The notes beneath the pieces are model-generated. The model did no database searches. It had not been told where the DNA came from and saw nothing but the letters and a program-made list of their open reading frames with translations. 12,153 bases of DNA from Candidatus Poseidoniaceae archaeon (GTDB taxonomy: Archaea; Thermoplasmatota; Poseidoniia; Poseidoniales; Poseidoniaceae), in NCBI GenBank assembly GCA_029250305.1, contig JAQXFM010000268.1, positions 1-12,153 on the forward strand. The letters run 5' to 3'. Position numbers and translations under genes: made by a program. The stretch's first letter is position 1; the number at the start of each line of letters is the position of its first letter. Positions 1 through 6,928 of this stretch are shown piece after piece.

Positions 1-243
1 CTTGACGAGCCGACAGCAGCCCTCTCCCCTCTCTACCAACAACAGATCATCGAACGCATTGACAACTTGCGAAAGGAAGGCATCACCGTGCTCATCGTGG
101 AACAAAACGCCCGATTGAGCCTTGCCCGCTCCGATCGCGGCTACATCTTTGCAAACGGTAAAGTGGTCCACACAGGCGATGCTGACTTCATTCTTAACGA
201 CCCAGAGATTGGTGAATATTTCTTGGGTTCACACGACGATTGA
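1..243 (+). CDS. livF: Branched-chain amino acid-type ABC transporter ATPase, C-terminal fragment
   Basis: Only the last 80 codons are inside the window; the gene begins to the left. The fragment opens exactly at the Walker B and D-loop region (LDEPTAALSP). It continues to a switch region reading VLIVEQNA, where the usual H-loop histidine is replaced by Gln, as is typical of the LivF/LivG group of importer ATPases. The end (GKVVHTGDADFIL, then EYFLGSHDD) matches the usual LivF tail, which closes with a short segment ending in YLG or FLG. In the family this cytoplasmic subunit hydrolyses ATP to drive uptake of branched-chain amino acids or related small molecules such as amides or urea. Substrate cannot be read from this fragment. 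LivG and the permease genes would be expected just upstream. The family is firm; LivF rather than LivG is likely, because the fragment lacks the C-terminal extension usual in LivG. Confidence 0.85.
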   Translation, partial: LDEPTAALSPLYQQQIIERIDNLRKEGITVLIVEQNARLSLARSDRGYIFANGKVVHTGDADFILNDPEIGEYFLGSHDD

Positions 244-357
244 GTCGCTTGAGCACACCGCCTCTTGCCGCTGGTAGCCATTTTGCTGCAGAACGATACG
301 TCCGATGGATCTTCGCCGTGTACGAAACATCGTAGAGGGGGAACCGTTGGAAAGGGC

Positions 358-912
358 ATGAGCGATGCTACACCACTGATTATGATCGACTGCCAGGTTG
401 GTTTCGATGATTCTATTTGGGGGCACCGAAACAACCCTCAGTTTGAACACAATGCCCAGGCTATCCTCGCCCACTGGCGATCAAGAAATCGAAAGGTGAT
501 TCATGTTCGCCATGCTTCCTTGGAGCCAAAAAGTCCACTTCGAGCAGAAGCCCCGGGTTTCGCATTCTTCGATTGGGCCACGCCCCGAGAAGGTGAGATT
601 GAGGTTGTCAAACATGTCAACAGCGGCTTCATCGGCACGCCTCTGGAGGAAACGCTTCGAACTGGTGGGCATAACGGCTTCGTGCTCCTCGGATTGACAA
701 CAAACCACTGTGTGTCCACGACGGTGCGAATGGGAGGGAATCTTGGTTTCGATGTTCGTCTTGTTGGCGATGCGTGTGCAACCTTCCCGCGAACTGCAAT
801 GGACGGCGAGAAGTTCGACGCTGATGTCGTACATCGAACGGCATTAGCAAGTCTGCACGGTGAATTTTGCACCGTTGTCTCGTCCGAAGATGTCCTAATG
901 GAAACGTCCTGA
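358..912 (+). CDS. Isochorismatase-family cysteine hydrolase
   Basis: The protein is 184 residues, a normal length for the isochorismatase-like (cysteine hydrolase) fold. The expected triad is visible: Asp11 in LIMIDCQVGF on the first strand, Lys85 in VVKHVNSGF, and nucleophile Cys118 in GLTTNHCVSTT. The segment before the cysteine carries the family's conserved turn, and RTAMDG near residue 145 is also typical. Family members hydrolyse amides or vinyl ethers (nicotinamidase, N-carbamoyl-sarcosine amidase, isochorismatase, and many unassigned). The metal-binding Asp-x-His-x-x-His pattern of nicotinamidase is not evident, so a nicotinamidase call is not supported. The frame stays open to a TTG at 265, but ATG 358 gives the canonical N-terminus. 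The Shine-Dalgarno upstream is weak (AAGGG). It lies 114 bases after the ABC ATPase and converges on the aconitase gene with a 9-base gap. Confidence 0.85.
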   Translation: MSDATPLIMIDCQVGFDDSIWGHRNNPQFEHNAQAILAHWRSRNRKVIHVRHASLEPKSPLRAEAPGFAFFDWATPREGEIEVVKHVNSGFIGTPLEETLRTGGHNGFVLLGLTTNHCVSTTVRMGGNLGFDVRLVGDACATFPRTAMDGEKFDADVVHRTALASLHGEFCTVVSSEDVLMETS

Positions 913-921
913 GCGCTGTTG

Positions 922-2910
922 TCAAGCGAACAGACCGTCTTTCCACGAAGTGATCACACCTGTGAATGCAGATGCAGCCACGGTCAACGGACTTGCCAGG
1001 TACAACTTCCCTGGACCAGAACGGCCCTGGAAGTTTCGATTGATGGCCGACACTGTGACTTGCTCTGGTGTGATGGAAACACCCGGGCCAGCGCCAATGC
1101 ATGCGCCGCAACCTGGGTCAATCAGGTTGACGCCAACTCGCTCGAACAAATCGTGCCAGCCTTTGTCCACAGCGAGCTGCTTGACGGGCCCTGAGCCGTA
1201 TTGAATGAAGAATTCCACACCATCTTTGACCTTGAGTCCGGCATCTTCTGCTGCTTGGCACACTTGGGCGTAATACGCAACATCGTCTTCCTTGCCTGCA
1301 GTGCATGAGCCGCCGTAGGCGATGTCGATGCTGACTTGGCCGATGTCTGCAATGTCTGCACCGTTGGTTGGATCGCTTGGGATTCCCTCGTCTGGATTCC
1401 CTGGGTGGGCGACCATTGGCTTGATTTCGTTGAGGTTGATATGGTGGACACCACCCGTGTATTCTGCCCCTTCATCAGGGGCCACGGACAACGCTTCCTG
1501 TCGCGAACGGTCAAGGTGAGGTTGGGATTTGAGCATCCAATCAAACAAGGCATCGTCTGCTTCACAAATACCAGTTCTTCCTGAGCACTCTGTGGCCATG
1601 TTGCACAACGTGGCTCGTTCATCAACAGAGAGGCTGGCCAATCCTTCACCGCCGAATTCCATGCTGCGGTTGAGGGTGAGTTCCTTTCGAGCGTGGTCGG
1701 CGAGGATGAACAAAATGACGTCCTTCGCAGTGCAACCATCTTCAAGCGTTCCGACAAGATCGAATCGAATTGATTCCGGGACTTTAACGAAGGTGAAACC
1801 TGCACTGACAAGGTTGGCGTATTCGGTCGCACCAACGCCCCATGTGAGGGCGTTTGAGGCGCCACCCATGCATGTGTGCGAGTCAGTGGCTTGGATGAAG
1901 TCGCCGACTTCGATGAATTCTTCGCGAGCCACTTGGTGACAAATTCCGGGCGAAACACCGTCTTTCGCCGAATAATCTCGGACGCCAGTATGTTGTTGGA
2001 AGGCCACTTGTAAATCCCTCAAAGTCTGCACTTTGTCCATGAAAGGTACAAATTTCGGATTGTGATGGGCGTAGAGCAGGTGGTCTTCAAACACGGCAAA
2101 CTTGCTCGGGTTTGGGAGGCTGTAAGCGTCACCATACTCTTCAGCCAAGAAGGTATGAACTTGAGCGGTGGTGAATTCGTGAGAGTACCCTCCTTGAACT
2201 TGAGCAATCACCGGATCATCAGGTTTGACGCACTGTCCATCTGCTTGGCCCACAAGGTTTCGAGCGATGATTTTCTCAGCCATGGTCATTGGCCGGGGAG
2301 GCGTGTTCATTGGTGGTAAGGCGAGTTCTCCAGATTTGAGGGCCTTTGCGAATGGGAAGAGGCCACCTTTTTCGAGAATGATTTGCGTGACTTCATCGTA
2401 TTGTGAAGTGAATGCAGCAAGTTCGATTTCTTCCCCATCTTGCAAACGTTTGAGCATTGCATGGTCGCCCATAAGCTGGCCAAGGTTGATGTTGTTGCGT
2501 TCATGGATTGGAGCAAATGAGGCGGCAATCACAATGTTAATTCCCGCCCAGCGTTCGCACTGCGCAGCGGTTTCCCTCGAAGATCCAGTGCCTTTTCGTT
2601 GACCTGAAACGATGACTTCGAAGTCACCGTTTTTGAGGGCGTTTTCGTTGAACACGCGCAATCCGTTGTGCATAAGTCCAGCGTAGGCATTCTTTGCAAT
2701 TTCGGCAGGGTCATGATCGAAGCAAACCCAGGCCGGGGTCATGACGTCGGTGTTGATGTCATCCAGAAGATCCTCAACGCTCAGATCTTCCATCTTGAGG
2801 TTCAAACCATCATACAACTGTTGTTTGATGAGGTCCAAGTCCTTCGTGAGGAATAAAACCCTTTTTCCGGGCGTGAGAGCGACTTTTTGTGGTGGCCAGT
2901 TTGCTCGCAT
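922..2910 (-). CDS. Single-chain aconitase-superfamily dehydratase with N-terminal swivel domain
   Basis: This is a 662-residue Fe-S hydro-lyase of the aconitase/isopropylmalate dehydratase superfamily. Residues about 45-200 form the LeuD-like swivel domain, with INTDVMTPA at 52-60 and GTGSSRET at 107-114; Arg112 matches the substrate-binding arginine. Residues about 205-662 form the LeuC-like catalytic domains. They contain ATDSHT (341-346), GGSCTAGK (533-540), PGCGAC (599-604) and a terminal NRNFQGRSGPGKLYLASP block. The cluster ligands should be Cys536, Cys601 and Cys604, so the enzyme looks intact. The order swivel-then-catalytic is the reverse of AcnA and of fungal Leu1. It resembles AcnB without the HEAT domain, and also bacterial 'aconitase family' proteins that I recall with the same YGGSCTAGK motif. 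Substrate is uncertain: citrate/isocitrate, isopropylmalate, or another hydroxyacid. ATG 2910 has GAGGGG five bases upstream. Confidence 0.88.
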   Translation of the reverse strand: MRANWPPQKVALTPGKRVLFLTKDLDLIKQQLYDGLNLKMEDLSVEDLLDDINTDVMTPAWVCFDHDPAEIAKNAYAGLMHNGLRVFNENALKNGDFEVIVSGQRKGTGSSRETAAQCERWAGINIVIAASFAPIHERNNINLGQLMGDHAMLKRLQDGEEIELAAFTSQYDEVTQIILEKGGLFPFAKALKSGELALPPMNTPPRPMTMAEKIIARNLVGQADGQCVKPDDPVIAQVQGGYSHEFTTAQVHTFLAEEYGDAYSLPNPSKFAVFEDHLLYAHHNPKFVPFMDKVQTLRDLQVAFQQHTGVRDYSAKDGVSPGICHQVAREEFIEVGDFIQATDSHTCMGGASNALTWGVGATEYANLVSAGFTFVKVPESIRFDLVGTLEDGCTAKDVILFILADHARKELTLNRSMEFGGEGLASLSVDERATLCNMATECSGRTGICEADDALFDWMLKSQPHLDRSRQEALSVAPDEGAEYTGGVHHINLNEIKPMVAHPGNPDEGIPSDPTNGADIADIGQVSIDIAYGGSCTAGKEDDVAYYAQVCQAAEDAGLKVKDGVEFFIQYGSGPVKQLAVDKGWHDLFERVGVNLIDPGCGACIGAGPGVSITPEQVTVSAINRNFQGRSGPGKLYLASPLTVAASAFTGVITSWKDGLFA

Positions 2911-2915
2911 TCTCG

Positions 2916-2921
2916 CCCCTC
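2916..2921 (-). promoter_or_regulatory. Ribosome binding site of the aconitase-family gene
   Basis: On the minus strand GAGGGG stands five bases before ATG 2910. It is a good match to the archaeal anti-Shine-Dalgarno CCUCC. It supports this start over an out-of-frame ATG upstream at 2933-2931. Confidence 0.6.
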
Positions 2922-2942
2922 AACTTTGTTCATGGGCCAAAT

Positions 2943-2954
2943 GGATATAATCGG
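2943..2954 (-). promoter_or_regulatory. Putative TATA box of the aconitase-family gene
   Basis: Read on the minus strand the segment is CCGATTATATCC. The AT-rich core TTATAT sits in a locally GC-rich stretch. With usual archaeal spacing, transcription would start near 2921, giving a very short leader that just contains the ribosome binding site. The assignment is by eye. Confidence 0.4.
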
Positions 2955-3068
2955 TTCGGGCGCGTTGCTTGCGAAAGCATTCCGATTTGCTACCACGGGA
3001 GCAAAGTCCAGCGGTAAAATGAGGACTGAATTCCATTCATGTGCGAAAATTTCAGTAAACCACTTTTG

Positions 3069-3083
3069 CTTAAAGTTTAAATA
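3069..3083 (+). promoter_or_regulatory. Putative BRE/TATA promoter of the TFB gene
   Basis: TTTAAATA at 3076-3083 is close to the archaeal TATA consensus, and the purine-rich CTTAAAG directly before it could serve as the BRE. A start about 25-27 bases downstream would leave a leader of roughly 55 bases before ATG 3164. A second AT-rich candidate (ACTATATC, near 3098-3105) lies closer to the gene. TFB would act at its own promoter as at all others. Confidence 0.45.
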
Positions 3084-3152
3084 ATATCGTCATGGCGACT
3101 ATATCAAGGTTCCCTAAAGAGTTGGGCATTTGGCTCGGCAAGGGGATAAAAT

Positions 3153-3157
3153 GAGGG
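3153..3157 (+). promoter_or_regulatory. Ribosome binding site of the TFB gene
   Basis: GAGGG lies six bases before ATG 3164 and fixes that start. The same motif at the same distance precedes the next gene at 4124. Confidence 0.65.
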
Positions 3158-3163
3158 ATACAT

Positions 3164-4090
3164 ATGGATGAACAGCAAGTAGATGATATTGTCAAGTGCG
3201 GCGACTGTGGAAGTCGAAGTTTAACTCGCGACGAAACTCGTGGCGAAGTCGTTTGTGAGGATTGTGGATTGGTGTTGGAAGACAACGTGATCGATCAAGG
3301 CGCAGAATGGCGTGTGTTCTCTCCAGAACAAGGCGACCAGCGTGCTCGAACCGGTGCTCCAATGACCGTGATGCTCCACGACAAGGGATTGTCAACGGAC
3401 ATCGACTGGCAAAACAAGGACTACTCTGGTAAAACAATCAACTCCCGCTACCGCTCTCAATTCTACCGAATGCGAAAGTGGCAGAAGCGAAGCCGTGTCA
3501 GCAACGCCACCGAGCGAAACTTGGCAATGGCTTTGGCAGAACTTGATCGAATGGCAAGCCGACTTGAGTTGCCGAAATCGGTCCGTGAAGCTGCAGCTGT
3601 CAACTACAAGAAAGCAGTCGACAAGCGTTTGATTCGTGGTCGTTCCATTGAGGGTGTTGCAGCAGCATCACTCTACGCCGCATGCCGCCAATGTGGTGTG
3701 CCTCGTACGCTCGATGAAATTGGACAAGCATCCCGAACGGGCCGCAAGGAAATTGGTCGCACCTACCGATTCATGGTTCGCGAACTCAAGATGAAAATCA
3801 TGCCAACCGGACCTGAGGATTACATTTCTCGATTCTGCTCAGGACTTGGCCTCGATGCTGAAGTTGAAGCAAAGGCCTACGAATTGATCAAGGCAGCTCA
3901 AGAAAAGGAACTGACCAGCGGCCGAGGCCCAACTGGAATTGCAGCATCCATCATCTACATCGCTTCTGTCCTTTGTGGCAAGCGACGCACTCAGAGAGAA
4001 GTTGCTGAAGTTGCTGGTGTAACCGAAGTCACAATTCGAAACCGCTACAAGGAACTGATTCAGAACTTGAACATCGAACTCGATATTTGA
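3164..4090 (+). CDS. tfb: Archaeal transcription initiation factor B (TFB/TFIIB)
   Basis: This 308-residue protein is a complete archaeal TFB, the general factor that binds the TBP-TATA complex and recruits RNA polymerase. The N-terminal Zn ribbon has Cys12, Cys15, Cys31 and Cys34. The B-reader/B-linker follows, including GAEWRVF (47-53), RTGAP (62-66) and DKGLSTDI (73-80). Two cyclin folds come next, about residues 113-207 and 213-303. The second contains a helix-turn-helix (RTQREVAEVAGVTEVTIRNR, 275-294) that in the family contacts the BRE upstream of the TATA box. Length and motifs are those of a functional factor, not a degenerate paralogue. It is divergently transcribed from the aconitase-family gene and is followed 33 bases later by a HEAT-repeat gene with an identical ribosome binding site, so the two are probably co-transcribed. 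Archaea often carry several TFBs; whether this is the only one cannot be seen here. Confidence 0.97.
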   Translation: MDEQQVDDIVKCGDCGSRSLTRDETRGEVVCEDCGLVLEDNVIDQGAEWRVFSPEQGDQRARTGAPMTVMLHDKGLSTDIDWQNKDYSGKTINSRYRSQFYRMRKWQKRSRVSNATERNLAMALAELDRMASRLELPKSVREAAAVNYKKAVDKRLIRGRSIEGVAAASLYAACRQCGVPRTLDEIGQASRTGRKEIGRTYRFMVRELKMKIMPTGPEDYISRFCSGLGLDAEVEAKAYELIKAAQEKELTSGRGPTGIAASIIYIASVLCGKRRTQREVAEVAGVTEVTIRNRYKELIQNLNIELDI

Positions 4091-4112
4091 GCAGGGACAA
4101 CATCGCTTCGGT

Positions 4113-4117
4113 GAGGG
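4113..4117 (+). promoter_or_regulatory. Ribosome binding site of the HEAT-repeat gene
   Basis: GAGGG six bases before ATG 4124 supports that start. It lies within the 33-base gap after the TFB stop codon. No TATA-like element is seen in that gap. Confidence 0.6.
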
Positions 4118-4123
4118 ACTGGG

Positions 4124-5587
4124 ATGAGCAAACCTCGAAACAGATTGTCGAAGGCAGCCTATGATGCTGTAGAGCAAGGCCTTGTTGCGGCGCTCGAACG
4201 TGGTACGCAATCGTGGCCACTCCCCTCGCCTCCGATCTCGGATCCAGATTTCCCTGCTCTTCCACCCAAGTCACCACAAACCATCATTGAGCAGGGCGTC
4301 GGTCTCCTCCAAGTTGACCGTGGAATGTTTGAGCGAAACCTCAACACAGTGGTTGATCTTATTGTCCCGCACAGGATGAACCTTAGCGACGACCCGTATG
4401 AGGTTCATGAGCGCTGGTTAAAGAAACGAGTGCCACAAGTCGCCGAGCGATTGCTGTTCGCGATTGCCACCGATTGGCTGGCTCAAGCCTTCGACCAACA
4501 GGCACCAAACATCGATCGCTGGTGGCTTGCCATCGCACTTGTCGATGGATTAGCAATTGAAGCGAGAGGCCAATCCGTTCACCAAGGCTATCATTTGGTC
4601 GAATCAATAGCGCTTGCAGAGCGCCCAGGGACATGGCACACACAACCCGATGCAGGACCTCACCAAATGGAGTGGAACGCTCATGCAGTTCTTCCTCGTC
4701 AAGGCGGAGTGGTCGCTCATGACGTTGGGGTAGAAGCTGCCGTTTGGTTGCTGATGCGACTCGAAAATGGCCCACTTGAGCGACGGTTGTTGCTCATGGA
4801 GTGGGCGCGACTTCTGCTTCAAAGGCCCAACCTAATCGGACCCTTAGGCATCCATGACATCCTCATGCGCCGTGCGCTCGATCCTGAGCAAGAAGTTGCC
4901 TCTCGTGTCTGCCTGTGCCTGGCGAAAACCATTGAGCATGATCGTGATGCAGGCCTTGAACTCGCTCAACGCCTTCACACTCGCGATGAAGTGCTCATCC
5001 GTAGGGGCATGGCAGATGTCCTCACCCGGTTGTTCCGCCGTCTGACTTGGGACGCAGTGCCATTTTTGGAAGCCATGCTCCAAGACGAAGATGAGGGCGT
5101 GCTTGCAGCAGCAAGCGCAACCGTCGGCGATTTGCGATTTTTGGATGTCGAACGATGGGCAGACACCATGGCAGAACTCTCGAAGCATCCGCTCCCTGTG
5201 GTGCGACGGAACCTTGTCCCATTCCTTCGTGATTACCTCGAACAATTTCCAGATGACCAACGCCGCCTCCTCCCCATGCTCTGGGTTGATGGCGACGAAG
5301 TGGTTCGAACTCGGATGCGTGAGTTATTGATGCGAATGGAAGAGGTAGCACCAGACCATTTTGCCGCCAGACTTGCTGATTTCGTTGAGCAAGGTTGCGA
5401 CCTTGAACCGCTTTGGACGCCCCTCTCAATTCGAAGGCCTGAGCGATGCGAAGCCTGGCAATCATTCCTCAACGGTGATGGTGAACAACCCACATTGCCA
5501 GAGCGACCAACGCCGGAAACAAGCATTCTCGATGACGATATTAGCGACGAAGGGTCCATCGATCAGGAACTTGGGTTCCTCGACTGA
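4124..5587 (+). CDS. HEAT-repeat-like protein of unknown function, downstream of TFB
   Basis: I do not recognise a named family for this 487-residue protein. Its second half shows HEAT-like helical repeats. Comparable segments recur at about residues 253 (DPEQEVASRV), 287 (RDEVLIRRGMADVL), 321 (DEDEGVLAAASATV), 354 (KHPLPVVRRNLVPFL) and 389 (DGDEVVRTRMRELL), a period of roughly 34 residues. Each has the acidic-then-Val-then-Arg pattern usual in HEAT units. Residues about 95-235 are also mainly helical and rich in Trp and Leu. The N-terminal 50 residues are basic and then Pro-rich, and the tail (about 468-487) is strongly acidic and probably disordered. There is no signal peptide or membrane helix, so it is cytoplasmic. 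Such scaffolds bind proteins or nucleic acid. Linkage to TFB (33 bases, matching ribosome binding site) suggests co-expression; a role in transcription is only a guess. Confidence 0.8.
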   Translation: MSKPRNRLSKAAYDAVEQGLVAALERGTQSWPLPSPPISDPDFPALPPKSPQTIIEQGVGLLQVDRGMFERNLNTVVDLIVPHRMNLSDDPYEVHERWLKKRVPQVAERLLFAIATDWLAQAFDQQAPNIDRWWLAIALVDGLAIEARGQSVHQGYHLVESIALAERPGTWHTQPDAGPHQMEWNAHAVLPRQGGVVAHDVGVEAAVWLLMRLENGPLERRLLLMEWARLLLQRPNLIGPLGIHDILMRRALDPEQEVASRVCLCLAKTIEHDRDAGLELAQRLHTRDEVLIRRGMADVLTRLFRRLTWDAVPFLEAMLQDEDEGVLAAASATVGDLRFLDVERWADTMAELSKHPLPVVRRNLVPFLRDYLEQFPDDQRRLLPMLWVDGDEVVRTRMRELLMRMEEVAPDHFAARLADFVEQGCDLEPLWTPLSIRRPERCEAWQSFLNGDGEQPTLPERPTPETSILDDDISDEGSIDQELGFLD

Positions 5588-5588
5588 T

Positions 5589-6008
5589 TTATTCTTCTTC
5601 AGCGATTCTGAACGGACCGCGAACAACCAATCCGACGTATGTGCCGTTAAGCAGAGCAAGGCAACCAACCAGCGTGATGAGCATTCCAGTGGGTTCGGGG
5701 AGATGAACATCCAACTCAAGCCAAGTGATCACTTTCACGCCAGCCAACAAGACACATCCAAACGCAACAACTGAGCGCCAACTCTGTTCTGGATTTTCCC
5801 AGCGGTCCATGGTTGGAGCAACACCGTTCATGTCGAAGGTGCGTCGGAACCAAGCCAGGTACAGGCAAACCATGCCGCCTAATCCGATGACGCCTCGGGA
5901 AAAAGAAGCAGAATCCCACGGGCCAGCAGGCGCAAGATCGGCGAACCCCTGAGCAACGCCAAGTCCACCAAGGATGGCTAGCCAACCCCAGGTCTGAGTT
6001 CGGTCCAT
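5589..6008 (-). CDS. Four-helix integral membrane protein, unknown function
   Basis: From ATG 6008 the product is 139 residues with four hydrophobic segments, at about residues 7-24, 38-55, 79-97 and 108-129. They are joined by short polar loops, and the tail ends FRIAEEE. No catalytic or transport motif is visible and I do not recognise the family. The frame stays open upstream to 6155, but the extra residues are Arg/Pro-rich and overlap the GalU-like gene on the other strand, so ATG 6008 is preferred. There is no clear ribosome binding site, so the start is tentative and the transcript may be leaderless. The gene converges on the HEAT-repeat gene with a single base between stop codons and diverges from the nucleotidyltransferase gene across 53 bases. 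The evenly spaced hydrophobic blocks make it likely to be a real gene. Confidence 0.7.
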   Translation of the reverse strand: MDRTQTWGWLAILGGLGVAQGFADLAPAGPWDSASFSRGVIGLGGMVCLYLAWFRRTFDMNGVAPTMDRWENPEQSWRSVVAFGCVLLAGVKVITWLELDVHLPEPTGMLITLVGCLALLNGTYVGLVVRGPFRIAEEE

Positions 6009-6061
6009 GAGCCTGCGAAAGAGGGCCACGCTTGAAAGCCTGTGCCAACCAGCAGGAAGGC

Positions 6062-6925
6062 ATGGGCGGAATTCAAGACGCACTCTTGGTCGCCGGAGGG
6101 CTTGGCACCAGAATGCTCCCGACAAGTGCCTCGGTGCCGAAAGAGGCCCTTCCACTCATCGATGTCCCAGCTCTCGTTCATCTTGCGCGTGAGGCCAAGG
6201 CAGCAGGCGCTTCACGCCTCCACATTGTCACCTCGCCGAGAAAAGATCTCTCCAACCTTCTCGGTGACCATACATGGTTGAATGAAAAGCGTCCAAACCT
6301 CGACGGGGTTCTGCTTGCACCTTTTGCTGATGTTGAGGTCCACATCCATGTGCAGAAGGTTCCGCTAGGACTTGGCAACGCCATCCAGAGCGCCCTGCAT
6401 GCGATCGATGGTCCTTTTTTGGTCCTGCTTGGGGACAATTTACTCATCGATCATCACTCAACGCTTGAGTCCTTTGTACCATCACAAGCAAGCGCTGATT
6501 TGGTAAAATCATTCGCGCAGCACGGCCGGCCATGCGCTGCGATGATGACGGTCGAGCCAGAGGAAGTCAGCAACTACGGTGTGGTCCGTATGGAAGGCGC
6601 TCGAATTGTCGAAATTGTTGAGAAACCAACACCGGAACAGGCCCCATCGAACTTGGTGCTGTGTGGCAGGTATGTCTTCACCAGTGACGCATCAGATTTG
6701 CTCGACCACTACGATGTTGAAACGCACGGTGAATTGCAATCGATTGCTCTCCAACAACACTGGATGAAGAATGATGGCATGTACGGCGTTGTTTTGGATG
6801 GCTACCAGTGGTATGACTCAGGTAAACCCCTTCCATGGCTCAAGGCACAAGTCGACCACGCGCTTCGACGTGAGGACATGAGCGATGCCTTTCGGGCGTG
6901 GCTCATTGAGCGGCTTAGTGAATGA
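6062..6925 (+). CDS. galU: GalU-like UTP-glucose-1-phosphate uridylyltransferase
   Basis: This 287-residue sugar-nucleotide transferase makes UDP-glucose (or a related NDP-sugar) from the sugar-1-phosphate and NTP in the cytoplasm, feeding glycosylation and polysaccharide synthesis. The nucleotide-binding signature is AGGLGTRMLP (11-20), followed by VPKEALPLID (25-34) with Lys27. QKVPLGLGNA (98-107) corresponds to the GalU QEPLGLGHA segment. LLGDN (122-126) holds the metal-binding Asp125. NYGVV (171-175), VEKP (186-189), CGRYVF (201-206) and the late YDSGKPLPWLKA block complete the fold. The GRY and PKE segments favour GalU over RmlA, but nucleotide preference is not provable by eye. ATG 6062 gives the canonical N-terminus. 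AGGAAGG lies only one base upstream, too close to act normally, and an in-frame TTG at 6032 is possible. Its stop codon directly abuts that of the RNase H gene. Confidence 0.85.
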   Translation: MGGIQDALLVAGGLGTRMLPTSASVPKEALPLIDVPALVHLAREAKAAGASRLHIVTSPRKDLSNLLGDHTWLNEKRPNLDGVLLAPFADVEVHIHVQKVPLGLGNAIQSALHAIDGPFLVLLGDNLLIDHHSTLESFVPSQASADLVKSFAQHGRPCAAMMTVEPEEVSNYGVVRMEGARIVEIVEKPTPEQAPSNLVLCGRYVFTSDASDLLDHYDVETHGELQSIALQQHWMKNDGMYGVVLDGYQWYDSGKPLPWLKAQVDHALRREDMSDAFRAWLIERLSE

Positions 6926-6928
6926 TCA
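6923..6928. other. Abutting convergent stop codons (TGATCA)
   Basis: The palindrome TGATCA supplies TGA to the GalU-like gene on the plus strand and TGA to the RNase H gene on the minus strand, with no base between the two coding regions. Any transcription termination for either gene must occur inside the opposing gene. Confidence 0.9.

Noticed and set aside
265..357. TTG start extending the isochorismatase-like protein
   Set aside because: The added 31 residues show no conserved content; the fold's first strand begins just after ATG 358.
1870..1872. Cys347 in DSHTC of the aconitase-family protein as a cluster ligand
   Set aside because: In the superfamily the ligands come from the GSCT motif and the later CxxC; the DSHT position is not a ligand, so Cys347 is extra.
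1122..1958. Minus-strand open frame of 278 codons
   Set aside because: It overlaps the aconitase-family gene in another frame. Its composition (Ser/Thr/Gln-rich, no motifs) is that of a frame shadow, while the main frame has all catalytic motifs.
2911..3163. Small gene or RNA in the divergent aconitase/TFB region
   Set aside because: Only a short plus-strand frame without motif or start signal is present; the AT-rich segments are better explained as promoters.
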